Assembly (NCBI RefSeq): GCF_964204645.1
Contig: NC_134029.1
Span: 15,244,850 to 15,308,849, forward strand
Origin: Tubulanus polymorphus
Taxonomy: Eukaryota > Nemertea > Palaeonemertea > Tubulaniformes > Tubulanidae
Direction: 5' to 3'
Length of the DNA: 64,000 nucleotides
In this document: one piece after another, positions 12,358 through 21,999 of the stretch
Layout: the number at the start of each line of letters is the position of its first letter
How positions within the stretch are numbered: the first letter of the stretch is position 1
Translations under genes and position numbers: made by a program
Notes under the pieces: model-generated
What the model saw: only the letters and a program-made list of their open reading frames with translations
Database searches by the model: none
What the model was told of the DNA's origin: nothing

Positions 12358-12840
12358 GAATTATTAATAGAACATAATAATTTAAAATATTCTAAAGATG
12401 GTAAGCAAAGTTATTGTAAAACTTGTAATCAACGAAATTATAACAAAAGATCTAGAAAATAATCCAGATTATTTAAAAATTGGCAAAATAATAATAGAGA
12501 ACATATCTATAATTATCAAAATCAAAATTATCATTCAGATCCAATATCCAAATTAAAACAGTTACATAGAAATAGTTTGAATATAATTTTCAAAAACTAA
12601 ATGAAATCAGAAAAATCACTAGATTTTGTAGGATGTATAATAGAATTTTTTAAATCATTGATAGAATATCAATTTGATAATAATATAAATTTTGATAATC
12701 ATGGAGAATATTGGGAATTAGATCATATAATTCCATTATCATTAATAAAAGATGAAGTTGAAATAAAGAAACTATATAATTGGAAAAAATTCAACAATAA
12801 TCGAAAATTGAAAATAGAATAAAAGGAAATGAAATTAATA
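12358..12840 (+). pseudogene. HNH endonuclease in Polinton DNA
   Basis: The plus frame gives a Cys pair (YCKTCNQRNYNKR), a linker (YNYQNQNYHSDPISKLKQLH), then from 12601 a 73-codon open frame with LIEYQF, GEYWELDHIIPLSLI and NWKKFNNNRKLK. This is the layout of virus- and phage-type HNH homing nucleases: zinc ribbon, then the D-H pair, then a trailing N...N...K. Stops near 12460 and 12600 break it. It lies directly downstream of PolB and was separated from upstream Polinton sequence by the hAT-like insertion. It could be a homing-type passenger gene. Confidence 0.68.
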
Positions 12841-12904
12841 AGAGCTGAAAAAATGTATAAATTCATGGAATAATATTAGGAATATGATTTTATATTGAGA
12901 ATCT

Positions 12905-12979
12905 GAAATGACTTATCTGGACAATTTAATTGCTCCTAATAGATTAACAAAAGAAGTAAGATATGAAATCATATTCTAA
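12905..12979 (+). pseudogene. Start of a short conserved Polinton ORF
   Basis: A 24-codon frame begins MTYLDNLIAPNRLTKEVRYE. The same N-terminus, with a stop, occurs at 35393-35455 in the 10.2-kb Polinton. Its recurrence shows it is a real gene start, but the product is unknown. Confidence 0.45.
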
Positions 12980-13736
12980 TATAATTCAAATAGAAAACAT
13001 TAAAAATTTCTTATTTTCAACAATTTAATATAATTTATTACATTCTTATTCAAAATCTATTATTTCTTTTCAAAAAGATAATACTCAATATCTCAAATAG
13101 AATTGAATTTTAAAAAAAAACCTTAAATAGCCATTATTTTTATTGCTATATTTCTATTTTAAAACCTATCATATCTAATCGTTGACTAGAATTCTTTAAT
13201 TTCGTATAGTTAGTAGCACATAAGGAACTATTTTAATATTTTTTTTTCCCTAGTTTTCTAAAATAAATGACAAATAAAAATAAAGATGACTATAGCTGGG
13301 TTTCTGCCTTCCTCGAAATAATGTCGTACAGGGATGCGTGCAAACATTTAAACCGAAATCAGTTCGTAATATTCCGCTTTTTGAAGGAGCGGTACCTAGG
13401 GGTCAACTCATAACATTTCTGATTGACCAACGTGTGCTACTACGCGCAAAGAACTAATGTGCCAAGTTTAGGGCAATAACATCGAGAATAACGAAGATAC
13501 GGTGCTTTTACCATTCCCTAGTGGCAATTAAAGCGCATTCGGTTATTATTAGTTCCGACAAATAGTCGACTAGATACGAAAACCAAATATGGTAAGTGGC
13601 CTTGCTTGCCTGCAATCATTCTTTTTTTCGGTGTAGTGGGAAGGTATTTTGAACTAGACTGACTTTCTTCTATATGTCGTCACCAACGCTGCTACGTCAC
13701 GATGTGATGTATAAGGAACCTCAAACTTGTAGTGTA
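12980..13736. other. Intron sequence, no gene seen
   Basis: The AT-rich Polinton tail fades into more balanced host-like DNA from about 13290. I see no module, RNA gene or transposon end. Confidence 0.5.
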
Positions 13737-13887
13737 AGTAATGGGGTAAGTGTCTTTTCATACCAGAGGTTGAAAGGTCGAGCTCATAAAAATGAACAAT
13801 AAATTCTCACACGCTCGAATTTATTTTTAATTTTTCTCTCACTCAACTTTTCAACCTCTGATATGAAACAACACTTACCCCATTACT
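13737..13887. repeat. Back-to-back Polinton-type inverted termini
   Basis: AGTAATGGGGTAAGTGT with CAGAGGTTGAAAGGT is followed about 60 bp later by its inverted copy ending CACTTACCCCATTACT. The outermost AGTAAT matches the AGTAAT end of the 10.2-kb Polinton. Related pieces recur at 14640-14718 and 18185-18275. I see no matching target duplication. It could be a palindromic terminal repeat or a small foldback element. Confidence 0.6.
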
Positions 13888-13971
13888 CTAATTATATTTA
13901 TATATATGAACATTATATAAATGAATATTATATTAATGAAATCAGTTTTGATAAAAAATTTTGTATAGTAA

Positions 13972-14307
13972 ATGGAGAGAAAACAAATACACAGTGAATT
14001 CCTAGCTGGAATTAAAGATACTAAAAATGTGAAATCTGTAGATTATAAATTCAAAAAGTTAACAGGATTAACATTACATAAGAAATATTTAATTACAAAT
14101 ATTGAAACCATTACTAATAGGTATGATAATAAATTAGTTATTTACTTTGGATATGAAGGATTAAGAGGAAATAAATATAAATTCAGAACATATTTACCAG
14201 ATAGATTTCATAGATTATCTAGTGAAGATCTAGAAGAAGTGTGTTCAGGTGATTTCTATTTCATATATAAAGGTAAGAATGAAAAAGGGCACCATGATTT
14301 CGAATAA
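13972..14307 (+). CDS. Polinton small conserved protein (best copy)
   Basis: This 111-aa frame is the most intact member of a family found four to five times in the window. It has an N-terminal basic region, then KKYLITNIETITNRYDNK, FRTYLPDRF around residue 80, and a C-terminal GKNEKGHHDFE. There are no membrane segments or Cys. The gene starts right after a TAGTAAATG sequence close to a Polinton terminus, the position the homologue occupies in the 10.2-kb element. Function is unknown; a small beta-rich nucleic-acid-binding role is possible because Polinton end genes often serve replication, but nothing in the sequence proves it. Confidence 0.72.
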   Translation: MERKQIHSEFLAGIKDTKNVKSVDYKFKKLTGLTLHKKYLITNIETITNRYDNKLVIYFGYEGLRGNKYKFRTYLPDRFHRLSSEDLEEVCSGDFYFIYKGKNEKGHHDFE

Positions 14308-14343
14308 TATAAAATCAATTTCAATAAAAAATGTGATAGTAAA

Positions 14344-14616
14344 ATGGAAGAAAATAAGAAGTACTACTGTCCAACATGTAAAGTCAATAAAGATAAATCT
14401 CAAAAAGCAGTGCACAATGAAACCGAATCTCACGTAGAAAATAAATTGAAATTAGAATATAATAAAGATATATTAGAAACTAAATTAGATGAATTTAAGC
14501 ATGAAAAAGAAATATATAAATGTGATACATGTAATCAATCATTCATTAAAAAAAGAAATTATAACGAAAATTTAAAATCTAAAAGTCATATTAGAAATAT
14601 CAATAATGACATTTAA
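14344..14616 (+). CDS. Two-finger C2H2-like protein of Polinton
   Basis: 90 aa with YYCPTCKVNKDKSQKAVHNE at residues 6-25 and YKCDTCNQSFIKKRNYNENL at about 60-80, ending HIRN. This is a pair of C2H2-type fingers with long spacers. The same pair precedes PolB at 43900-44187 and 50540-50800, so it is probably the N-terminal DNA- or terminal-protein-associated part of the polymerase ORF, here cut off. It starts 37 bp after the small conserved gene on the same strand. Confidence 0.68.
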   Translation: MEENKKYYCPTCKVNKDKSQKAVHNETESHVENKLKLEYNKDILETKLDEFKHEKEIYKCDTCNQSFIKKRNYNENLKSKSHIRNINNDI

Positions 14617-14639
14617 GGTTACTTCTTCGCAGGCTACTT

Positions 14640-14720
14640 CTTCGCACGCTCGAATTTATTTTTTACTCACTCGACCCTTAAACCTTTGACCTGAAACAAC
14701 ATATTACCAATTACTCTCAA
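14640..14720 (-). repeat. Polinton-type terminal repeat remnant
   Basis: Read on the minus strand it begins AGTAATTGGTAATATGTTGTTT and continues to CGAATTTATTTTTT-like sequence, matching the inverted termini at 13737-13887. It marks an element end just after the zinc-finger gene. Confidence 0.5.
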
Positions 14721-14814
14721 AATATTCATGTTTTAAAAGTGAAAGTAAAATGTTAGCATAATAATCTAGAAAATAAGATCAGATATAGATTTCGAATGAT
14801 AAAATATAAATTCT

Positions 14815-14960
14815 AACAAAAAAAGTGTGAGTAAAGTGTGAGTGATATAATTCATATTTAAAACAGTGTATTTTTATTTATATGAGTTAAATTCTTATTT
14901 TTAAGCATAAAAAGTGTGAGTAAAGTGCGAGTGAAATAATTCATATTTAAAACAGTGAAT
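14815..14960 (+). repeat. Direct repeat of about 60 bp, two copies
   Basis: AAGTGTGAGTAAAGTG then ATAATTCATATTTAAAACAG occurs at about 14820 and again at about 14908, just upstream of the gene at 14973. It could be a duplicated promoter region. Confidence 0.6.
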
Positions 14961-14972
14961 ATTTATATTTGA

Positions 14973-15605
14973 ATGAGTTTTAATAAAAGTTTTGTTATAA
15001 AAATGAAGAAAGAAGAAGAACCCAAATTCAAAATCCAAATCAATGAAACCAATAAATTATTTTCACAGTTTAACATTAGAAATTATATTTCAGCAACAAA
15101 TTTAGTGTCCGCAAGACATTATAAAATTGATAATATTACTGTAATTAATCAAATATTATCAAATGAAACATATTCAATTACTGAACTAGTAGATACTTTT
15201 GATAATGGAATCAAAAATCCTAAAATATCTAATACAGTTTTAAATTTTAAAGGAACTTTAGATGAAAACATAATAAATATTCTTAAAATTCCTTTCAATG
15301 AAAGAAAATGTGATATAATACTTTCAAAAGATTATAACGATTTGATTAACTTAAGAATTGAAAAACGACAATTATATTATTTCAATTTTGATAATAAACA
15401 AATTATCTATAATGAAAATTCATCAAATGTTGCAATTCAATGTGAATTAGATAATATAAAGATGTTGGAGTTCAATGTAATTTAGATGATGAACTTAGAA
15501 AATTCAATCCTAATGAAAAAGTGTATCGTTATTGCGGAGGTAAATATTTAAAATCACATAAATCAAAACATTATCAAGAGTTAAACATATCGAATATGAA
15601 AAAAA
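14973..15605 (+). pseudogene. Polinton-region protein with repeated VxxQCxLDxI motif and C-terminal finger
   Basis: The first frame (170 aa) is Lys/Asn/Ile-rich and contains NVAIQCELDNIK. A frameshift near 15460 brings in VGVQCNLDDELRKFNPNEK followed by YRYCGGKYLKSHKSKHY, a one-finger-like C-terminus, with a second copy of the QCxLD motif. The repeated motif plus finger argues for one broken gene of about 205 codons. Family not recognised. It belongs to the AT-rich Polinton block by composition. Confidence 0.5.
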
Positions 15606-15746
15606 AAAATATATATATTGAAATAAGATTAAGCTGTGTGTTTCAGATGTCATAACTCAAAATAATAATTCAACTCTAAATATTCATATTCAAAATAAGA
15701 CATTTCAAATAACTTATCAATCTTTTAATTTCTTTTCTTTAAATAA

Positions 15747-15965
15747 ATGGATGGTTTCATTCCAACTGGGAAAAGTGTTTTTAAACATTATCTTATAGCA
15801 GGAGGGTTAATATTGGCTGCGCTTTTCCTTTACTATGAGAATATAAGTAAAGTTCTAATGAATGAAAATATTAAATTGAGTAATAAGTTTAAGAAGTTAA
15901 ATGGAAACAACCACAGAAAAAATAACAATAAAAAAGTTAATGATTTAAATGATTTGGAGGATTAA
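15747..15965 (+). CDS. Small single-pass membrane protein
   Basis: 72 aa with one hydrophobic segment HYLIAGGLILAALFLYY at residues 14-30, followed by a Lys/Asn-rich tail. The start is preceded by TTTAAATAAATG, like other Polinton genes here. It resembles tail-anchored small virion membrane proteins in layout only; no family assignment. Confidence 0.5.
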   Translation: MDGFIPTGKSVFKHYLIAGGLILAALFLYYENISKVLMNENIKLSNKFKKLNGNNHRKNNNKKVNDLNDLED

Positions 15966-16083
15966 AACAGCATCCTTTAATTTGATTTATTTTATATATT
16001 TTAACTATAAAAATGAGTGAAAGTAAGGTATTAGATTTATTACATCTATAGATGAATATCAACAGAATATTAAATGAATTATT

Positions 16084-16332
16084 ATGCTTACAGGTTTATT
16101 TTCTTTTTCAATTTATAGTATAAAACAGTTGTTAGAATTCTATGATTCTTGTAAAATTAGATACGCGAAATTAAAAAAAAACATTGATTTTATTTCAGAT
16201 AGAATAATTGATATCAAGTGTTGTGAAATATGCAATAAAAAATATAAAGATAAAAAGAGTTTGAGAAATCATAGATATATTCATGAGCTTAAGAATGAAC
16301 TGTATAATTCAAATAAGGTTATTCATATATGA
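16084..16332 (+). CDS. Short C2H2-finger protein
   Basis: 82 aa. A C-terminal single finger reads CCEICNKKYKDKKSLRNHRY then IH, giving C-x2-C-x12-H-x4-H. The N-terminus is hydrophobic-aromatic. An open start at about 16012 (TATAAAAATGAG) on the same strand may be the real beginning, broken by a stop at about 16050. Found among Polinton genes; role unknown. Confidence 0.5.
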   Translation: MLTGLFSFSIYSIKQLLEFYDSCKIRYAKLKKNIDFISDRIIDIKCCEICNKKYKDKKSLRNHRYIHELKNELYNSNKVIHI

Positions 16333-16433
16333 TATTTTAATTCTTTACATTTGACTAGAATAATACAAGATGATACTAACTTACTCAAGGTAAAGTTTTT
16401 CTGTTGTACACTTGGAATATCCCGAACCTAATA

Positions 16434-16436
<3 letters not shown>

Positions 16437-16506
<70 letters not shown>
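16437..16506. repeat. (AT)n microsatellite
   Basis: About 35 uninterrupted AT units. It abuts a PolB fragment on its right. Confidence 0.97.
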
Positions 16507-16509
<3 letters not shown>

Positions 16510-16557
16510 AATAATCTATATGGTTGGGCAATGATGGAACCTCAACCTTATATTTAG
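16507..16557 (+). pseudogene. PolB motif fragment
   Basis: ANNLYGWAMMEPQPY is read directly after the AT repeat, then a stop. It is the Pol A-region motif of the Polinton polymerase, cut on both sides. The AT tract likely marks a rearrangement breakpoint. Confidence 0.7.
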
Positions 16558-16712
16558 AGATATTTTAAATTGAACTCATTTATATTTGATGTTATTTAAT
16601 ATATAAATATTTATATTTAGAGTTATTTAAATGATTATTCCATCATATTCCATATCATCCATATTAGATTTTAATATCCATAGTTTTGCTTCTTTCAATT
16701 TTTCAAAATTTA

Positions 16713-17018
16713 TTAAATAGACATGAAATATTTTTTCCATTTTAACAATAAAATATTAGTTTCAGTAACATTAATATCTAAATTAATTAACGAATTTAAA
16801 ACTAAATCTTCATATTTATTATTATTATTATTATTATCTATTGATGGAATATTGTAGCTAATTACTTTATTATATTGAAAATCTTTATGTTCAATTTTGA
16901 AGTTATTCCGGTTAAAACATTTGAACTTAAACCTAAGACACCAATTGATATAGCTAAAGGTGTAAATCGACTGAATATTGCTGATTATGATATACATTGC
17001 TAATTGTAACAGATCCAC
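16713..17018 (-). CDS. Unrecognised ORF in Polinton DNA
   Basis: 101 aa with a poly-Asn stretch (NNNNNN), no motif known to me. The opposite strand at about 16905-16999 reads FELKPKTPIDIAKGVNRLNI, which looks protein-like too, so the true coding strand is uncertain. Both lie in very AT-rich Polinton sequence. Confidence 0.25.
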   Translation of the reverse strand: MDLLQLAMYIIISNIQSIYTFSYINWCLRFKFKCFNRNNFKIEHKDFQYNKVISYNIPSIDNNNNNNKYEDLVLNSLINLDINVTETNILLLKWKKYFMSI

Positions 17019-17286
17019 TTATAATAAGATAATGCGTAATTTTACTTTTTAAATATTTTCTCTTTTATTATTTTCAAATTATTTTCAAATTCTAATATTT
17101 GGTTTTTCTAGATGATTTTAATATAAATTTACTTATATAATGCGGAATAATAATAATGCCATCAATTTTATCCCTCATTTATATTATGAAAAGATTATCA
17201 ATTCGTAAATTTATAAGTTACAAATAATACAATAATTGTTCCATCTAAAATCCAAATTATTATTCATATTTTTGTTGTTCTATGCT

Positions 17287-17579
17287 TCATGTATAGTAAT
17301 CTGATAATTTTGGTTCACATAGACGTAGTTTTTCATTATTTGTTATTGAATTATATAAATTCATTGCTTCATCAACTGATTTAAAATCTCTATGTGATAT
17401 ATTTTGATGATAAAGTTGTTTATCAATATAATCTAAATGAGTTTGTCTTTTTTCTCTATATTGTTCAGTTGCTTTATAACATTTCTCAATATGTTTAAAC
17501 TAATAGCCACCATCAGTAAATGCTAATAATGTGTTAACAATATTGCTGATCTAATAATAGTTATAATCGCAGATGCCAT
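17287..17579 (-). pseudogene. Polinton-linked KLSDYY-tail protein
   Basis: The minus strand begins MASAIITIIRSAILL, then after a frameshift reads HLDYIDKQLYHQNISHRDF, SVDEAMNLYNSI and ends EPKLSDYYT. A protein of this layout (hydrophobic N-terminus, helical middle with xxLDxI-KxL, and a PKLSDFY end) is a recurring Polinton-linked gene in invertebrates. Function is not established; a minor virion role is possible. The start overlaps AAATAAATG. Confidence 0.6.
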
Positions 17580-17599
17580 TTATTTAACAAAAAAAATTA

Positions 17600-17756
17600 A
17601 ACATCAATTGGAGGAATATATTTCTGTTTTTCTAAATAAACAATTGTGAAATAAGATTAAAAAGTTACAGCTAATGGTAATTTAAAAGTATTATTTATAT
17701 CAAATCTATCAACATTAATATTTCCTACTTCAAATACTTTTAAATAACAAAGATAG
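17600..17756 (-). pseudogene. C-terminal protein remnant
   Basis: The minus strand reads VFEVGNINVDRFDINNTFKL then, in the same stretch, EKQKYIPPIDV and a stop. It looks like the end of a real protein upstream of the KLSDYY gene. Not recognised with confidence. Confidence 0.35.
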
Positions 17757-17829
17757 CGGGAGAAAGGGAGAGAGGGAGAGAGGGAGAGGGAGAGAGGGAG
17801 AGAGAGAGAGGGAGAGAGGGAGAGAGAAT
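17757..17829. repeat. GGGAGA purine microsatellite
   Basis: Imperfect GGGAGAGA repeats of about 73 bp with strict purine strand asymmetry. Confidence 0.95.
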
Positions 17830-18184
17830 TCTTTAATTCTCTAATAACTCTATTATAATTTTTACAATTTTCAATATTATAAAATTTATATAATGTATAA
17901 TACTTATTAATTTAAAATAACATTTATTTTTCATTTTATTAATATAAGAATTTCTTATTTTAATATTTATTTCGACATTTACATATTTAATTTATTTTAA
18001 TATTTATTTTTTATATTTTGATATTGATTTTTTATATTCTCATATTTTTCTTTAATATTTTAAAACATAGAATATTCAAATAAATATGAGAGTATGTGTA
18101 TAATTATTTAGCGGACAAAAGCAAGTGATATTGGACAGGTATTTGTCCATGGAAACCAACATGTGTATAATTATGTTTTCAGAT

Positions 18185-18275
18185 TGAAGGTTGAAAAGTT
18201 GTGTGAATAAAATAAAAGTAAATTCGACCTGGTGGGAATTTATTTTTATTTTATGAGCTCAACCTTTTTACCTTT
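18185..18275 (-). repeat. Polinton-type terminal repeat, far copy
   Basis: On the minus strand it reads AAGGTTGAGCTCATAAAA through CAACTTTTCAACCTT, which matches the left terminus at 13755-13860. It may be the right end of the 13.7-18.3 kb element; the outermost AGTAAT is missing. Confidence 0.5.
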
Positions 18276-19128
18276 CGAACACATCGCTTTTACCCTTCAA
18301 AAACATCTCGTTTTTACCCGTCAAAATTATCGTTTCCCCCGTCAAATACATCGTATTTACCCGTCAAAACCATCTCGATTCTACCGTCGAACACAGCAAT
18401 TTTACCCCTCACAAACATCGTTTTTACCCGTCAAACACATGGTTTTTACCTGTCAAAAATATCTAAATTTTTACCCGTCAAATTAAGCATCAAATCACGT
18501 ATTTGGACCTGAAAAAATCAATATCATTTCATTGCTCCCACGTTCTTCTTTAGACTGTGGTTGATGAGAGCGTGTGCCTGATCCTTTCTTTTTACCCCAC
18601 TTGAGCCTTAAGTGCTATTGCGTTCACTTTTTGTCCAGCACCCGTCCGTCCCTAGACGGAATCCAGCTATTTTGTGAAGATTGAAGACCCTTCAATAGAT
18701 TTTCTTCAAATTTGGATTATACGATACATGGTGTCTCTGCGCCCCTAGTTCAATAGTGAACTTGGGGATCCCTAATGTTGCAAACCAATATCCTATAATC
18801 GTCCATCAAGTCGCTTTGGAGGGTCCATAAAAGTGAGCCGTTTAAGCTTAAAAGCTGGACTCGATACCTGTCAAATTCTTCGTTGAGTTGCCATGAAACA
18901 ATTTTAGTGAGGTCCAAATATTCGGCCAAGTATGTGATTTGATGCGTAGTTTGACGGGTAAAAACGGTTGTTTTGTCGGGTAAAAAACGAAGTGTTTGAC
19001 GGGTAATTACGATGCGTGTGACGGGTTAAAACAATGTTTTAAAGGGTGAAATTGGTGAGTTTGATGGGTAAAATCAAAATGTTTTTTGACGGAAAAATAC
19101 GATGTTTTAGACGTTTAAACAATATGAT
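18264..19128. mobile_element. Foldback element with minisatellite arms
   Basis: The left arm (18264-18485) is about ten copies of a roughly 22-bp unit TTTTTACCCGTCAAAnnCAT. The right arm (about 18945-19120) carries the same unit in inverse orientation (GACGGGTAAAAACG). Inner arm ends also match inversely (GCATCAAATCACGTATTTGG on the left). The 400-bp centre has no coding frame. This is the structure of foldback transposons; no target duplication could be fixed. Confidence 0.75.
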
Positions 19129-20740
19129 TGACAAATTGGCAAATATGAAGTTTTTATTTGACAGTATATCTATGATAGCGATTTTGACGTTGAGAGAAAG
19201 TCCGTACGCCCGAGCTCAGTTAGTTCTAGAGAACGTATCGGGGTCAGTGTAATAAGTCCGTACACATTTCACTACCACGGGAAACTGTATTTTTATCATC
19301 CTCGGAGCTACAACCATTACACTTGGTTCATGGTTCATTCCTACTAAAACCATATTGATCCATGTTCGTATATTCGTGCTAAATTTCGGCAATGTTCATC
19401 CTAAAACTGCTGATTACTCGTCAATGATATAAAGTACGTTTGTGGTGACATGGAGACACTTCGAAGGCATCATAGCGAGGGTTTACACGCCAGTAAGACA
19501 AAAACTGTTATCAATACTTTGCTGCTATATCTACAGTCAACCATTGACATACCGCCCATATCTATTAAGAACTGTCGAAACGGGAATCTTTGACCTCTAC
19601 TCGAGCGAGATGTAAAAAACGTCAAAAATACCTAGTCAACACAGAGAGTTCCTTTCTGATGAACTAATTTTATTTTCCTCGATCTTCACAGTCTAAATGT
19701 TTAAATGTCTTCTCGACCATCTAGAACAACCAGTTTATATAGTCAAACTTCCTAACTATCTTTCGATAAAGACCTTGCCACAACAGTAAAAATTGTCGCT
19801 AGCTCAACCTGCGTTGGACGAGAAAAAACAATGCAATGTGAAATGTCGATATACGTGACATTTTCTCATTAAATTCTGTCATACCGTTTGAGTTATAGTT
19901 TGCAACAGCAGTTTATGTTCGCAAGGGTATTGTCGTGCGACCTGGAGGGGGAAGCCCGAAATTGCTGTGGGAGAGCGCCGCTGTTCTTGTTCGTGACGTA
20001 TGCACTTCCCCTCCTGTCCTGCACGGCGATATAAAAACCAGAGACCAAACATAACCAACAACTAAACTCAGGTTGATAAAATGATGCAAGGGTTCTATTG
20101 CATGAAACTTTAACAAATGACAACTGACAATATCATATCACCCTTACCCTACTTGGTGCGCTGCCTCTGCTCTGGTCGAAGCCGCCAATGTTGCTCTCCC
20201 TCTCCGTTTTTCCCCGAGAGTACCGTGCATTTATTCTAGAAATTTATCTTATCTAATTCCGGGTTTGAACATAAAGCTTTTAATTATTCTATAATTACTA
20301 AACAGCAGGAATTGTCCCACGAGCTTGAGATAGCGTAATAGCAGAAAGTGATACGTAGTTAAATTGATTAAAATGCCTATGTCACAACAGTATTATCCAC
20401 GAGCAGCCTTCGTGATATTCGTCATTATTGCCTTTGGCTCAATTCGTACACAAAGTCATAGATATCTAAAGCAAGAAATTATTATTGCCAAGTTAAAAAG
20501 TTTCATCTCGAAAGATGGCACTGCTGATGCACTACCTATGCTTTGAAACTGGTGTTGAAATGCCGTTAATAATAAATGCCGCTGTCACAGAACTGTTTTG
20601 GTGGTATTAGGAGTATGGCGGTATATCGGGGGTATTTTATTATGTATTTGTATAGAGATGTACATTGAGAAAACCTGGCGGTAGGCGGGGCGGTATATGG
20701 GAGGACGGTATACTGGGGTTGACTGTGCATTTTCTCGTTT
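19129..20740. other. Intron sequence, no gene seen
   Basis: Host-like composition. Overlapping minus-strand frames at 19879-20123 have no family resemblance. No splice-bounded module before 20751. Confidence 0.5.
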
Positions 20741-20750
20741 AACCTTTCAG

Positions 20751-20876
20751 CTGTTAGTGATTGCGAAAGTAATCTCGAAGTCTGTAAAAATGGACAATGT
20801 CACGTGCAACAGAAAGGCTATTTCTGCACTTGTAATCAAGGATTCACTGCTAGTTCGGATAGAAAGTCATGCATAG
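20751..20876 (+). CDS. EGF exon 2 of fibrillin-like gene
   Basis: A 126-bp exon between CTTTCAG and GTAAGT. It begins AVSDCESN instead of the usual DxDEC, so the calcium ligand set is weakened: the first D and the acidic E are changed. Six cysteines are in EGF spacing (CKNGQCHV, YFCTCNQGF, SCIG). Phase 1 on both sides. It is the most diverged EGF in the window and may not bind calcium. Confidence 0.82.
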   Translation: MLVIAKVISKSVKMDNVTCNRKAISALVIKDSLLVRIESHA

Positions 20877-21486
20877 GTAAGTTTAGATGATGCTCTGATC
20901 ACGTGCGTTCAGTCTTTTACTATTCCTAGAGCCCACGTGTTTTCTGCTACGGACGTTCGGTATAAGATTTTTCAGATCGACGCAATGAAATGAACACTTA
21001 GTAGTCATCAACACGACTATTATCATTATGTCACCCCGATACGGCGGGGCGAAATTACATTTTACTCAGCGTACGCTGTGCGCCGTACTGTACACACTTC
21101 AAGTTACATGTGATTTCCTTTAAATTTGGTATGTGTAATGGGGTTGGTCGATAGATTGAACCTATCGAAAATGAGCTTTCTCGCCCTCCTTGAACTTCTT
21201 GTAAGCACTCAACACACGTCAAATAACGTGCAATTTCTTATAAACTTGGTGCGGGTAGTGGATTCGGTCCATTGATGCGACCTATTAAAAATCTGCATTC
21301 TCGCTCTTACAATATGGCGGACATCTCGATTTTTTGTGCTATACAAGATAAATTATTTACTTGGAAAATCATTTTCCTGCCATCTTGATTGGGGGGGGGG
21401 GGGGGGGGTTCACTAGTTTAGGGACATCTTTTGTGGATAAAAGTATAAGTAAGATCATTCAATCCTTTAATGACTAGTTACCTGGC
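20877..21486. other. Intron sequence with a G-run
   Basis: No gene. A run of about 18 G lies at 21391-21409 and is a likely assembly weak point. Confidence 0.6.
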
Positions 21487-21499
21487 CTGCGTTTTTCAA

Positions 21500-21655
21500 A
21501 GCAGTGTTAAGTTATCCCTGTGATAAGACTATCCCAGTGTAAAATTTAACTATCCCGGTGATTGTTATCACAGGGATAACTTCTCGTTTTTCAAAAGCAT
21601 TTTACCCCAGTGATAACTATCACCGGGATAAGAGCATTTATCCCAGTGATAACAT
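21500..21655. repeat. Harbinger left subterminal repeats
   Basis: At least six copies, in both orientations, of a 12-13 bp motif TATCCC(A/G)GTGATA. Matching arrays lie at 24778-24969. Such iterated motifs are plausible binding sites for the Myb-like protein or transposase. Confidence 0.75.
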
Positions 21656-21999
21656 AAAGAAAATGGCTGACATTTCAGCCTAATCACTCACTTCAAGAAC
21701 TAACATATAGGATTTCTTCACATCACAGGATCACTGAGGCTACACAGTGGTGTTTTCATATATTTTGTTTATCTTATGTCACATATATGGATGTATTATT
21801 GCCATGATCAGTCACCGAGCAACCATAACCATGAAAAATAAATCAATATTTTGTTCCTATATGTCTCTGTACAAGACCACAATTTAAGTCAGACAGTCAC
21901 AGACACACAATGGATAAATTTTCTGAGGACAAGAATTCTAACCTATAAAGGAAACGAAAAGCTAATTTTACTTCGAGTGAGCGTGTTATTCTAACTGAA

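Noticed and set aside
14245-14437. Frames antisense to and overlapping the small conserved gene
   Set aside because: Shadows of 13972-14307 and 14344-14616.
19879-20123. Three overlapping minus-strand frames
   Set aside because: No homology recognised, frames overlap each other, and no splice or start context.
21391-21409. Poly-G run as G-quadruplex regulator
   Set aside because: A bare homopolymer, as likely an assembly artefact; no context supporting function.
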